Assembly: GCA_010094025.1 (NCBI GenBank) | Contig: ML991773.1 | Location: 310,001 to 374,000, forward strand | DNA length: 64,000 nt | Direction of reading: 5' to 3' | Source of the DNA: Viridothelium virens | Lineage: Eukaryota; Ascomycota; Dothideomycetes; Trypetheliales; Trypetheliaceae | Part shown: one piece after another, positions 10,125 to 20,994 of the stretch | Layout of the letters: every line of letters starts with the position of its first letter | Numbering within the stretch: position 1 is the first letter of the stretch | Notes under the pieces: generated by a model | Seen by the model: the letters and a program-made list of their open reading frames with translations, nothing else | Told to the model about the DNA's origin: nothing | Database searches by the model: none | Position numbers and translations under genes: made by a program

Positions 10125-11816
10125 TCTGAGTTGGAAAGAGATAAGGAATGGAGATGTGAGTGCATTCAATGTAAGTGCATATAGGGACACGAGGGCCGAT
10201 AATTTCATCCGACAGGCTACTTCTATAAGTAATTTGATATCCTCCATATGCGCGAATCACTGCCGTAAACAATGCCTTGTTGATAATAGAGCGTGTGGTC
10301 TTTGATCCTCAGAATTGTATGAAAGCAAGAAAGCGCTATAGTACCGCCATAAAGAGAGGGGGTTGACAAATCGCTGGTAGTGAGCACGAATCACTCAAAG
10401 CAACGGCGCTCATGTAACTAAGTATCCGTACATGGTTCCCTCGTAAAAGTTGGAGGCACACCTCGCCGCAGAGAATTCAGAGTGGCCACTGGCATGGTGG
10501 GAACCTCACAAATCGAGGTGAAGGCGAATTGAAAATTTTCATAGAGCTCTCAGACACAGCTATTCCTTCAGTTGTAATCAAAAGCCGTCCTTGTCTTCTC
10601 GAGGTGGCGAAACCATTGCTCTTGGGATGCTAACTTGACTAACCCAGTTTATGCTGGCCTGAACTCGTCCTACAGGGTATTTGGTAAACACGGAGAGCCC
10701 TGAAGTGAGTAGCAAAAGACCCAGCACTTCAAAGACTCCCACAGAGCTTAGGCGACAACCTGATCGTCATACAGCGCTCTGTTCGGTGTTTCTCAAATCT
10801 TCCCAGAGTTTTGAGCGTAGAGCTGATTTCACCTCGAGGGATCGTCCCTAGATGTCGTCAATATCGAATTTCTTGAGTTTCGGAGCATTTCTTTGTTTGT
10901 TTTGTCCAAGGTCTATCATTTCTATTGTGCGATGTACCCTTGACGTGGTCCTTGCTACAATATTTCCGACTTTTTAACACAAGTCATTATAAAGCTTTGG
11001 CGAAAATCTGCTCCTCATGGTGGGTAATGAGATGAACGATAAGGAGACTGATCATCTCTGGAGGATGGATTGTGCTCTGAGGTAGCAATACTCGACGGCC
11101 TACACAAGCTACAGCATCTTTGCCCTTTAGAAACTTTCGAAAGCTCGCCAGGTTATCCTCGTTTGATTGTCTGAAATGTAAACATAATGCTTTGGAAGGA
11201 TAAGTAGAGGAGTAAGCAAAACAGATCTTGAGGCTGCGGGTTGGTTGGAATTTAGAAGCTGAAGCATACTCTATTACGATGCTCTCGACTGAGACATAGA
11301 CTTATGCGACAATTGCACTGGTACGAAAACTCTTCAGTCCTATCTAGGCTACGGAGGACAGTTCGATGATCTGTTCCTGAAGGAGGCGATATCTTTATTG
11401 CCGTTACCATATCCAATCAGGCATCTAACTTCGACGACGAGGCTGAGCTAACAATGGTTGAGAACCCACTGGAGGATGTAACAAGGCATATTTGTGTGAT
11501 CAGAGGCGACTAATATTGTTACCCCTAAGCCTCTATCAATCCTAGGAGCCCCTCAACAAATTCTGCCCTAAACGCAAGGAGAAGAACCTAGTAGAATAAC
11601 AAGGAAGAACCCGTATGGGATCTCTCTGATAGGCCAAGTTAGAGATCGACGGTCTATGAGGCTACCAGTGAAATATTGAGCCTTGTACGCCATATACTCG
11701 GCTGACATTTCTTATTACATTTCCTTGCGAAATCATGAAATTCGGACTCGAGAGGCCCATGTATAGTCTCAGGTTCGACATGGAAAACATCATTACCACA
11801 AATTTACCTAGTCCCT
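10125..11816. other. Gene-poor 1.7 kb stretch
   Basis: This is one of the longest stretches without a credible gene. All six frames are heavily interrupted and I see no exon with a recognisable motif. The proximal 150 bp or so should be the leader and promoter of the gene ending at 8697. The rest may be decayed sequence, since fungal intergenic DNA of this length usually carries either regulatory sequence or eroded elements, but no terminal repeats were found to define one. Confidence 0.5.
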
Positions 11817-14231
11817 TCATTTTCCGGCCGTTATTATGCATGCGTCGTACGTTTCACTTGTGCCGAGATGAGCCTTCGTATAGTCAGCAGTGCATGCCAG
11901 GCATGCTTTCTGTTGAAGATACAATCCATTATGCTTGAAAGTCTGATACCGTTTTAGTAGATATCCAGCCAAAGCGACGGAAGCCCACTGAGCAACAGCA
12001 TTGCCCTTTGCGGGGTACAAATGAAAAACAGCGAAAGACCGCCGGAGAGCATCGAATTGCAGTGTGTCGCGGATTTGCCACAGGTTACCGACCGAGTCTC
12101 TGAAGTATGACTTTGACTGACCTGTATCATCAGAATCATCATCCTTACGTACCTCGCTGACTTGTAGTGGTGCTTCAAACCTATGAGGGCAGCTAGGCCC
12201 TACGTGTAAAACTTGGAGACCGTCAGAGATATTTAAAACGGGAACATCCATTTCGAATCTCATCGAACCTCCATTATCCCCTTTGCTTTCGTATGAGACA
12301 GTGTACTGCATTCTGATCGTGTCTCTTTGCAACGATGCTTTTACTGAGAGAATGATTCTCGGAAAGAGATCAGTTGGTGTGATTGGATTTTTGATGTTTT
12401 CCCCGTGACCACAAGATGAGCTACCATGGTGGAGGGAAGCTACAAGGAGTGAACGCTGCTCTCCGTGGAGAGAAAACTGGCCGTCGCGTAAGATAAGCCA
12501 TGGCCCAGGTCGTAAGTTTGGTTCGATTGCCCGATAATTAACCATCAGTGTTCCATCAATACTTATGCCTAGGAATTTATGCTTATTTGATTGGATAAGG
12601 TCTGAGGCATAAGCGCTGTCGCTGCATATAGCAGCCAATTCATTGGCTAATCCAACAAGGCCCGTTTCATTGAACCCTTCAATGTGTAATTCCTTGGAAC
12701 CCGGACTGTCGTACAAATCGCCGAAACCCGTGTACGCAAGTTGAGCCAAACTGTCACCTCCAGTAAGCAGTCTTCGGTGGGATACTTTCTTGAAAGCGAG
12801 ATACCAGTCCGAAAACACCAGAGAGCTGGAGAAGTAGGCAATTTCCCGAACCACATCATACAGATGGCAGCGGAGGCAGATCGAAAATGGTGTAGTGATT
12901 TCGCGGGGTTGAAGCCTAGTATGTCCGCAACGATGAATAGTTGATTGGTCCGTATCTTGTAACATCGACGAAAACTGCCGTAATATGAGTTCTGCACGAG
13001 GTGTTCCATCCACAAAATTGTGACTGAAATGGTCATCTCGCCAAGAAGTTTTGCGTGTGAATTGATCTGGCAGTCCAATAAGATGTAGAGTCTGACGGAG
13101 GACATTGAGCATCGATGCCACATTTTGTCCATGGTATGTTTCATTGCAACGAGGATGATCACCGTGGCCTCTGCAGGCGACACGTCTTTCGATATATTCT
13201 GCAGAAATGGAGTAGATGAGGTCCCCGATCTCTTGACGATCTTTCATATTCCAACGACAAATGAGTGCAAAGAAGTCGACGCCTCCTTCACCACAAGAGA
13301 GTTGCCAATCTAGTAACAAGCTTTGATCTCGCGGTGCAGATGTCAACGTTATGATATCGGATGGCCTTTCAAGACATTTGAAAACATCGGTGGTGTCAGA
13401 AGCTTGGAGAAACAATAAAACATCAGCTGCACTGAACTCTCCGCTCAGGGGGATTGTATCCCCATTGCGGAATACTAGACACACTGAGAAACCAAGTATT
13501 TCTTTTGCATACAGCATCAGCCATGCTGCGCCGCAGGGACCGTAATATGCTAGTCTTGATCGTCTGTCCATGGCTTGGGTAGACATGTCTTTCAAGATGC
13601 CTACAAGATCGACGATCGTTGTCGTGCTTGGTATTGCCTCCTCGTAGTTTATGGGAGTTGCGCCCTCATGTGAAGTCTGGGTTATCAGCCAATGATGAAA
13701 TTCGGCCAGTCGATCTTTGAAATCCATATCTCTAGCCAGGTTCAAGCAGACTGATCGGATGTTCTCCAACTGAGCAATACTTGGGGTATTCTGCATTCCT
13801 GCGCCAAATTTATCGAAAAGAAGATTCAGAACCTCAATGGAACTTTCTTCTAGAGTGGAGATGATCGCGGTAAACAATGCAAGGATGTTTTCCCCAGCTC
13901 GGATTTTAAGAAGTTCGTCGACAACGAAATTGACACCCGATCTATACTGTGCGACCTCATGAATCCACCAAGTTTTTGAACGCTGGATATCGCGGGTTTT
14001 CTGTAGTTTTGATCGGAATGCTACAGAAGCTGGTGTGATCTCGCCAAGATAGAGCAGACAGCCGATAGCATGAATATCTACTCCGCTGAGTTGCAATCTC
14101 TTCAGTCCATCAGCGCCAAATCGAAGGAGCAATTGGGCAAGTCCGGGGATGTCGATTTGCCAACTGGGGTCATTGGATCTATTGAAGGATGTGATCGCTC
14201 CGGAGTCATCGCGAGGATATAGAGGAGGCAT
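11817..14231 (-). CDS. Uncharacterised fungal protein, 804 aa
   Basis: Intronless frame starting at a clear ATG (MPPLYPRDDSGAITSFNRSN). It is globular in composition, mixed alpha/beta, without a signal peptide and without long disordered regions. Candidate structural cysteines and histidines occur in several clusters, for example CRGHGDHPRCNETYHG around residue 370 and CLRCHLYDV around residue 475; the C-terminus ends with CLACTADYTKAHLG. There is no recognisable catalytic signature. The opening motif looks familiar from unnamed Pezizomycotina proteins but I cannot attach a function. The gene is bordered by a gene-poor stretch on its 3' side and an 1.18 kb divergent promoter on its 5' side. 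Confidence 0.8.
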   Translation of the reverse strand: MPPLYPRDDSGAITSFNRSNDPSWQIDIPGLAQLLLRFGADGLKRLQLSGVDIHAIGCLLYLGEITPASVAFRSKLQKTRDIQRSKTWWIHEVAQYRSGVNFVVDELLKIRAGENILALFTAIISTLEESSIEVLNLLFDKFGAGMQNTPSIAQLENIRSVCLNLARDMDFKDRLAEFHHWLITQTSHEGATPINYEEAIPSTTTIVDLVGILKDMSTQAMDRRSRLAYYGPCGAAWLMLYAKEILGFSVCLVFRNGDTIPLSGEFSAADVLLFLQASDTTDVFKCLERPSDIITLTSAPRDQSLLLDWQLSCGEGGVDFFALICRWNMKDRQEIGDLIYSISAEYIERRVACRGHGDHPRCNETYHGQNVASMLNVLRQTLHLIGLPDQFTRKTSWRDDHFSHNFVDGTPRAELILRQFSSMLQDTDQSTIHRCGHTRLQPREITTPFSICLRCHLYDVVREIAYFSSSLVFSDWYLAFKKVSHRRLLTGGDSLAQLAYTGFGDLYDSPGSKELHIEGFNETGLVGLANELAAICSDSAYASDLIQSNKHKFLGISIDGTLMVNYRAIEPNLRPGPWLILRDGQFSLHGEQRSLLVASLHHGSSSCGHGENIKNPITPTDLFPRIILSVKASLQRDTIRMQYTVSYESKGDNGGSMRFEMDVPVLNISDGLQVLHVGPSCPHRFEAPLQVSEVRKDDDSDDTGQSKSYFRDSVGNLWQIRDTLQFDALRRSFAVFHLYPAKGNAVAQWASVALAGYLLKRYQTFKHNGLYLQQKACLACTADYTKAHLGTSETYDACIITAGK

Positions 14232-15414
14232 TAGAAGGTACGATTAAGCTTCAGACGAGAAAGATATGATGTACCATATAAGCAGCGTGGCAGTGCAAAT
14301 GGATAGCAATGTTTTGTGTTCTTCTGAAAGTGGACTGGGTTAGGAAAGTGTGAGGTTTCCAGGCTATCCGATCTGGCGCTCAGGCGGATCGAAGCCCAGC
14401 CGTGCACTAGAAGCACTAGGAGGTCCTGTACCCCAAAACCGCAGACGGGAAGATCTGCATATCCGTAGTTCTCCCGTGCCATGTGCCTCAAGCTGCAAAC
14501 TCGCGTGACTCGGCAGAAGTAAGAGAGTGCCCAGAAGAAGTCCTACTCGTTATAGTAGCGTTTGCACAGCGAGCGATGGACCCCAACTCTCGAAGGAGGA
14601 TGCACAGTTCCCTGTCTGTTCGAGGCATCAGGATCCTAAACCCCGACTTGTCGGCTTTTTCGGAATTCCGACGCGTCGCATCTTCGTGGGGTTGAAAAAG
14701 CTCAGATAAATCCACGGAAAAGGTAGCTTGCAGTTTGAAGGGTGGTTAGAGACGAGCTGAGATGAGCTCTTGCGGAGGCCGAAAATCAGCTCAGGAGAGA
14801 TAGCTGGGGTTGACCGCAAAGCGCATTTGTTAAGCTGCTGTGCCCCAAGGCTGAAGTCGTCTTGGCATGGGGTTTAGCTGATGCAATTAGTCGTTAGGGT
14901 TTTTATTTCCTGAGATAGGATTGGATGTCAGGGTGAACAAGCGAAAAAAGCGCTGCAACATGCAGGGTGAGACACATTGCCCGACGAAAATGGGGCCTAG
15001 GGAGGAGCATGAGAGGCTGAGGGACAGAAAAGAAAGCACTTCTTGCGGTCATTAGTAATGGCCGGCTCCAATCCAAGTGGAATGCAAGCGGCTTCGAGGC
15101 TGAAGTAGCGTGCGGCAATGATGATGGGGATGATGGCACACCCGTGGCCACGGCAGCATTTGCGGGGACCGCCTGCTTCGCTTAATAGCACATGTACATA
15201 AGGTAGTAAGGTATGTGCTATGCATGCGCCATCCCTGGCAGCACCGCGCAGCAGACATCGCTCCTACATAAATCACAACCCACCGCCGCCCACTTTTCCT
15301 CCATTGCTTTCTCGGGATTTCGCAGGCTGCCTCCCGGTCCCCATCTGGAAGGCCTGGGCCCTCCTCACCCGCTCGATCCCCAGTCTACCAGTCTACCAGT
15401 CTTCGGAGACGCCC
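14232..15414. promoter_or_regulatory. Divergent promoter region, orphan gene / dual zinc-finger factor
   Basis: Two genes are transcribed away from each other from this 1.18 kb interval. Short open frames overlap here on both strands without protein features. In-frame codons run upstream of the ATG chosen for the plus-strand gene as far as about 15220, so a longer N-terminus for that protein cannot be fully excluded. No specific regulatory motif can be defended. Confidence 0.5.
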
Positions 15415-18269
15415 ATGTTCCAGTGCAAGCAATGTCCGAAGAGCTATCCAACGAAGAACTCTCTGACTCGACATGAGCGCAACCATGGAGGCCGCGACAC
15501 CCAGCATCGTTGCGACGTCTGCGGCGTAGTCTTCTACCGCAAAGACGTCTATCTCCGACACAGTCGCATCCACGAAGGCGACGACAACGCCACCTCGACC
15601 AGCAAACACGACCGTCAACGCTGTCATACTGCCTGTGTGCAATGCCGCCGAGCCCGTGCGAAGTGTGACGGAAAACAACCTTGTTCGACATGCGTATCTA
15701 AGAAGAGAAAACAGTGTACATATGAACAGGCGTCTAGTCGGCTGAGCCATCAAGTATCCCCGGGAGCGTCTGCATCTTCAGTCCATTCTTCGTCGGAAGC
15801 TTCGCCAGAACAACCCATTCGTCGCTTGACCGCTACCTCGGATCAGGCCTCCTCCAATGTCACCGACATCTTCACTCCTCCAGCCTCCGTCGTATCTCCC
15901 AACCACGCCTCGAACGGGGGTACTCGCGCTCCAGCTATGGACATAAATTCGGGCTTCTTGGGACCCGGTACCGATGGTACTGCATATCCCACGGAAGTCC
16001 TTGCAGGTGCGCCTCAGCGGTATGGCCTGTCAGATATGGACACTGGGGCAGCACAAGGTCTCCCCGATGCTGCAATGGACTACGCTTTCATGAATGTTCC
16101 AGACTGGCAGTGGCTCCATCAAGACCTATTCTTCCAGACCGACCCATCATCAGTCATCGGATTTCAATCTCCGGAAGGCCTGGCAAATAGTGCTCCACTT
16201 CCACAACAACAGTCATTACCATCGAACTCCGCGTTTGCATTTGCGGGAGTTAGTGGAAATTCACTAATACATAGTTCTGACGCTTCAGCGTTCCAGACGC
16301 CGTCCAACAATGACGCCAGGGCTCTTCAGGCGACCCCTTCCTCCAATTCTTTCTGTAAGCTTCCTCAATCCTCTCTGCCAGTATCACCTGCTCACTTACG
16401 ATAGCCAAGACGAATCTCCTTAATGGCGGGGCCACGGAGCAAAGCAGACCTTTAATATCAAGAGATTCAAAGAGCTCGACTGCGCAAACGAGAGTTGCGG
16501 AAGAACTCGTTGACTACGCCCAAAACTTCGCCATGACCCAAGGAGCGCGTCGAGAGGATCATGGCGCATTTTGGGCGTCTATGGCCGTCCAAGTGCAAAG
16601 GGCCTTCTATGGTCATTCGCGCTTTAGTGATAAGAGTGCCGCTCCGCACATCCTTCAACACTTCGTTGAAATCTACTTCGAACGCTTCCATGTTCTCTGG
16701 ACGCTATTCGTCCGCCGAAAGAAATCGGATCTCAATCACATGCATCCAATCCTATACCTCGTCATGTCCAGCATCGGTGCCATGTACGAGGGGGTTTGTG
16801 GGAATGCTTATGGTTCTGTCATGCACGAGCGTATCCGGTCTGCGCTTTTAATGCGACCCTGCGAGTTTGCTGAATCTGAGCAAGAGCCGGTTTGGTTGTG
16901 TCAAGCCCTGCTCTTGACGCAATTACAAGCTTTGTACTTTGGACAAAGACGCGCATTTTCGTACGCTCAACATCTTGGTTGTATACTGGTTGCTCAAGCA
17001 AGACGCATGAACCTTTTTTCTGCCCGACGATATCGGCCGAAGCATATCCAGACAATGGAAAGGGCGCAAGATTATGAGCAGAGGGTCGCTGCATGGGCTG
17101 TACTGGAGGAGAAGACAAGAATTGCTTATGGTATCTTCCGTGCCGACGTTTATATGTCAGTCTTGTTGGCCACGAGACCATTCATCTCGTTTGAAGAACT
17201 GGACATCGAAGCTTCGTCATACTCTTATAACATTAACACGGACAACATGAATGAGGTCGAAAAGCGAATGGAGTATCTAATCAATCAACATGAGCCAGGC
17301 ATCTGGCTCTCTGACCTTGTCCGCGTTGCATTGGATCGAGAAGAAGACCTGCCCAACCTCGAACCTCCAGAGCACGAAGTCTTGATCTTCGGACTGCAGC
17401 AAGCCGTCTGGCGGTTTTGTAATGACACCAATGCTGTTCAACGGCTGACTGGTTCTGCAACACCCCCACAACACCAACAAGCTAGATCAGGGCTCGAGGA
17501 CACCAACCTGGCACAAACCGCGCAGATGAGATCTGCAGGTCTAGGCGCCAAATCAACTCTACCCCTCTCGGACGACTTCCTGGATTACTCGACCCACAGA
17601 ATGAAGGATATGCAATCGGACAATGAACGCCTCTTCCTTGCCCTACAAAAGTGGAAGCAGTCTTTTATGCGCGGTCAGACCCGGCGACAGCTCGAGCATG
17701 AGCGGCATTTCCTGTTGACTGGATTGCTTCTGTATCACATCAGCTATCTCCGGATTAACGCTCCCATCGAGAGTCTTCATCGCTTATCCTATTGTCTTGA
17801 CGATAAGCGTGCACCAGAGCGAAGCCTTTGCGACACAGTGATGGCCTGGCTCCAAGGTCCCTGCGCCCACGCGGCAGTCGACCACGCCGTATCCATCTGG
17901 TCGCTTGTCCACAAGGAACTACAGAGGCCGGCAAAGCTGCGTGCAACGTTGAACCTCTTCTCCTTCATCGGACTCCATCATTCAGGCGTCATAGTATGGA
18001 TGTATTCGTGCACTCACACCGCAGAAGAAGTGCAACGGTCAGAGCTGGCTCGACTTACGCTTCCTGCAGGGGTCAGTCAGGGCACACCCTACGATGCCAT
18101 TCTATGCCGGGAGAACATGTCTTCGCTACTTGCAGACCTGTCGCAAATGTTCAATCGGATTAGCCCAGAGTGGGCGCTGCGGTCCTCATTCGCCGCTTCA
18201 GCGATGAAGAAGGCCAACCAGAAGTTCTCATGGGAGGCGATGACGAGCGGTGCTACTGAAAGAGTATGA
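15415..18269 (+). CDS. Transcription factor with two C2H2 fingers plus a Zn2Cys6 cluster, 934 aa
   Basis: Two exons, 15415-16354 and 16405-18269, joined across a 50 nt intron (GTAAGC...GATAG). The start is placed at MFQCKQCPKSYPTKNS, immediately before the first finger. Two C2H2 fingers (about residues 3-53; CKQC...HERNH and CDVC...HSRIH) are followed closely by a Zn2Cys6 binuclear cluster (CVQCRRARAKC-x5-CSTC-x7-C). Next comes a Ser/Thr/Pro-rich linker, then a helical fungal-specific regulatory region covering the second exon (HFVEIYFERFHVLWTLFV). Proteins with both DNA-binding modules form a known fungal class acting as pathway-specific activators or repressors. The target genes cannot be read from context; the neighbouring GDSL esterase is convergent, so shared promoter control is not indicated. 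Confidence 0.92.
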
Positions 18270-18750
18270 TCATGAGACTTATGAGCACCGCGCACATTGA
18301 GAGAAAGGCTTTCTACCTTCTCCTTCTGTTCTCTATTTTCCTTTCCCTCTGTTCTGAGTGACCTCGGACTAGGGATACCTACCATTTTCCGAACGTCTAT
18401 AAGTGACGCTTCATGATCTATCACACGATCATCTCTTATCTCCTATATTCTCGCATCACCCTCTTCCAAGATACCATGTTCAAAAACTTCGCTTCCAGCC
18501 TCGCTTCTGAGCCATCTAAAATTCTTTGTTTTCTTCTTCCTTTATCAAGCCATCTTAGCGGCACAGCAGCACGTGTAATGAGGACCATGCCTATGATCGA
18601 TGGAAGCTTTCCTGTATATACACGAGCTCGAACCAAGAGGAGAAAAAAAAGACACATATTTTTCCACAACTGATCTCAACTCAGCTTTCTGATCTCCACA
18701 ACCTCCATCCTAGTCCTCCCCCTTCCCTTCCTAAACAACCCCCTGTCCTC
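18270..18750. other. Convergent 3' intergenic region
   Basis: This 480 bp lies between two convergent 3' ends. It is pyrimidine-rich around 18300-18350 and 18690-18760. No gene is seen. Confidence 0.6.
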
Positions 18751-20100
18751 TCACTTACCCTGCCCAACCAAAAACTCCTCCAACTCCCCCGCCAAAATCC
18801 GATGCACATGACTCGTCAGATGCCCCGTATTAAACCAGAAATACTCCTCCTGCGGCAAACACCCGTACTTCTCCGGATCAGTCAGGATGTCCGGCGCATT
18901 ATACTCCGGACAGTACCCCGTCGTATTCCGGATGCCGTACCCCGCCGGCGCGTCCAAGATGCGGCCCAGCACCGCGTGCGCGTCGAACAGCATCACGTTG
19001 GAGTCTGGGTTCGCGGCGGCGAAGGCGGCCGTGTGCGACGCGAGGCCGGAGTTGTACCATCCGACCATGGTGGCGTTGGGGTTGGGCGCTGAGGAGGCGA
19101 CGTTGCCGGGGGTGCGGTCGAGGGGCGGGAGAGTGAAGAAGACGAAGTTGCGGTAGCCGAAGCGGTCGTGGAGTTGTTGGACGGCGGCGTATTCGGTGGT
19201 TTGGATGGTGTTGTAGAAGCTGGGGAAGCCGGGGAAGTTGGGCTTCGTGATGTTGTATTTGTCGGAGTCGCCGATGTCGTTGATGCCTGTGGGATTGGGG
19301 ATGTTAGGATTGGCACGGCTTTAGAACAAGAGAGCAGAGGGGCTAGAGGAAGAACATACCTATCCAGACGCCAATGAGAGCTTCTCTTGGGTTGAGGAAT
19401 TTGGAGAGAACAGGTTGGGCGCTGAAAAGCTCTGTGAGTTCTTTGACTTTCTTAGTTCACGTTGTTTGTGGATCACTGACTAATCGGAGAACTGCTTTAT
19501 TTGGTTGACGAACGAGACTGTCCAGTTATGGTGGAGAGGTGTACTGTCAGTTTCTGTCAGCAAATGTTGTCCTTTGGCTTAAGAGAAGCCAGCCCGAGAC
19601 AAGCTTACTATTGCTCTGAGATGTCCGATCCCCCAAAAGCAAAGTCCCAAAGTTGGGGCCTGCAGGTGATGGGTGCAGTCAGACCTGGCTTCAATGCGCA
19701 TCCTGTGAGATATTCAACCCAGTTGGGACCACCTTCTGCCGTTGCGGTCTGTCATTATTTGTCAGTTCTACCCTGATTTTCAGATTGAACGCCCCAGACC
19801 TGGTTCTGAACAATCCTATTCGACAATAGCTCGCTCGCGTTAAAGGCGAAGTCTAGTCGAGATCCTATGAAAGTGGAGTTTGCATAACCGTCGATTCCTT
19901 GAACGTAGGTGTATGAATCGCCGAAGGTGATTCTGTGGTCCATGTTTAGAAGCAATACGAATCTAACCCTTGAGAATCACATAAAGTACGTACAGCGATT
20001 GTGTGTCTGTCCAATTGAACGTGGGCTTGCTACTGGTAGGTAGCGCCGCCGAAAAAACACCATAGAGAAGCAGTATCGATGCTATTTTGAGGGCTTCCAT
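18751..20100 (-). CDS. Secreted GDSL/SGNH-type esterase (CE16-like), 346 aa
   Basis: Six exons: 20100-19994, 19932-19800, 19748-19609, 19543-19481, 19421-19360 and 19286-18751. The introns are 51-73 nt. The protein opens with a probable signal peptide (MEALKIASILLLYGVFSAA). The block I nucleophile motif ITFGDSYTYVQG puts the catalytic Ser at about residue 42. The block III Asn lies in GVWIGINDIGDS, and a C-terminal NTGHLTSHVH carries the likely catalytic His; the usual acidic residue three positions before it is not obvious. Fungal GDSL proteins of this length act as extracellular acetyl or carbohydrate esterases, or as lipases. The substrate is not determinable. The second intron has a weak donor (GTCTGG) but a good branch (AACTGAC), and the frame is maintained only with it. 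Confidence 0.9.
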
Positions 20101-20994
20101 GGTTTCAAGTTGGTACCTTTTTTCTTCCAATTTATGTCAAGACCTACAAGACGTATGCCAAGAGGTGTATATTCCTTTCTTATATCATCATCGCCAAAGA
20201 CTTTTTTCTGCAGATTTAGTGCCATCTCATTATTCAGGTACGACTAGACCCCGCAAAATATACACCCCGCATGTTCTCGAATTGCTTGAATAAGAATAGT
20301 GGAAATCACGGACGCAATTTTTCCGTCTAGTGGATTGGCGGTGGCGATAAATGCTCGGTGTAGCTTCTCCGGGAGAGTAGCGTAGGACGAAGATAGACTA
20401 TCAAACTACCTAACCGTGGCTGGGGGGTTCCTCAACTGATAATTAATACAATGTTATTTTGACTTTACTGTTATGAGCTTGTTGGCCCATGTTAACGCCG
20501 CCTTAACATGGGCAATATGGTCATGACAGTTAAACTGAGGTAGCATTGTATTAATTACGGAGTACCAGGTGAGGAACCCTCCAGCCGCGGTATGGTATGA
20601 AAGCACTAGCACTGGCCTCAACGCCCCTGGCTGTGAATGTTATTCTTTTTGATAGATGAAAGTATCAATTGCTTTGTATATATTTTCTAATTTTTCCTAT
20701 TGTTACCTGGAGCTTTGTGTCTTGCTGGCATCTACTTCCGCCAAATCACTGAGAAATTTTCCTTCGCCTGATATCCCTCAAACAACTCCTCGATGGAAAG
20801 CTAAGTTACACGCTTGTATCGACTTCAAAAGCGAGACTGTGTAGAAAAATCAATCGCAAGGCATGCAACTCAAGTGCAAGCAAGTCAGCACATCTCCTTC
20901 CAAACTCAGTAGCTTATCTTCCCGGCCAAATACCCCGTCCACTTAGTCGCTAGGTCCAGCAGCAGAAGGTCACCCGTCTCATCTCATCCTCCTT
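20101..20994. other. Intergenic region with a foldback element
   Basis: This lies between the GDSL start codon and the 3' end of the CHK2-type gene. It holds the foldback element described separately and is otherwise AT-rich with no supported gene. Confidence 0.6.
20413..20591. mobile_element. 179 bp foldback/palindromic element (MITE-like)
   Basis: The left arm starts ACCGTGGCTGGGGGGTTCCT. The reverse complement of the right arm starts ACCGCGGCTGGAGGGTTCCT, and both arms go on to AATTAATACAATG, giving imperfect terminal inverted repeats of about 45 bp with one small indel. A second, nearly perfect hairpin sits in the middle (20482-20495 with 20503-20515, a 7 nt loop), so most of the element can fold on itself. 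A TA dinucleotide lies at each edge, with the boundary uncertain by one base, as expected for a TA-inserting DNA transposon derivative. It has no coding capacity. It is unrelated in sequence to the other MITE family of this window. Confidence 0.8.

Noticed and set aside
10125-11816. A decayed transposable element
   Set aside because: No terminal repeats, target duplications or recognisable coding remnants could be defined by eye, so it is listed only as a gene-poor stretch.
16467-16691. Minus-strand frame over the zinc-finger regulator
   Set aside because: It is contained in the coding exon of the plus-strand gene and lacks features of its own.
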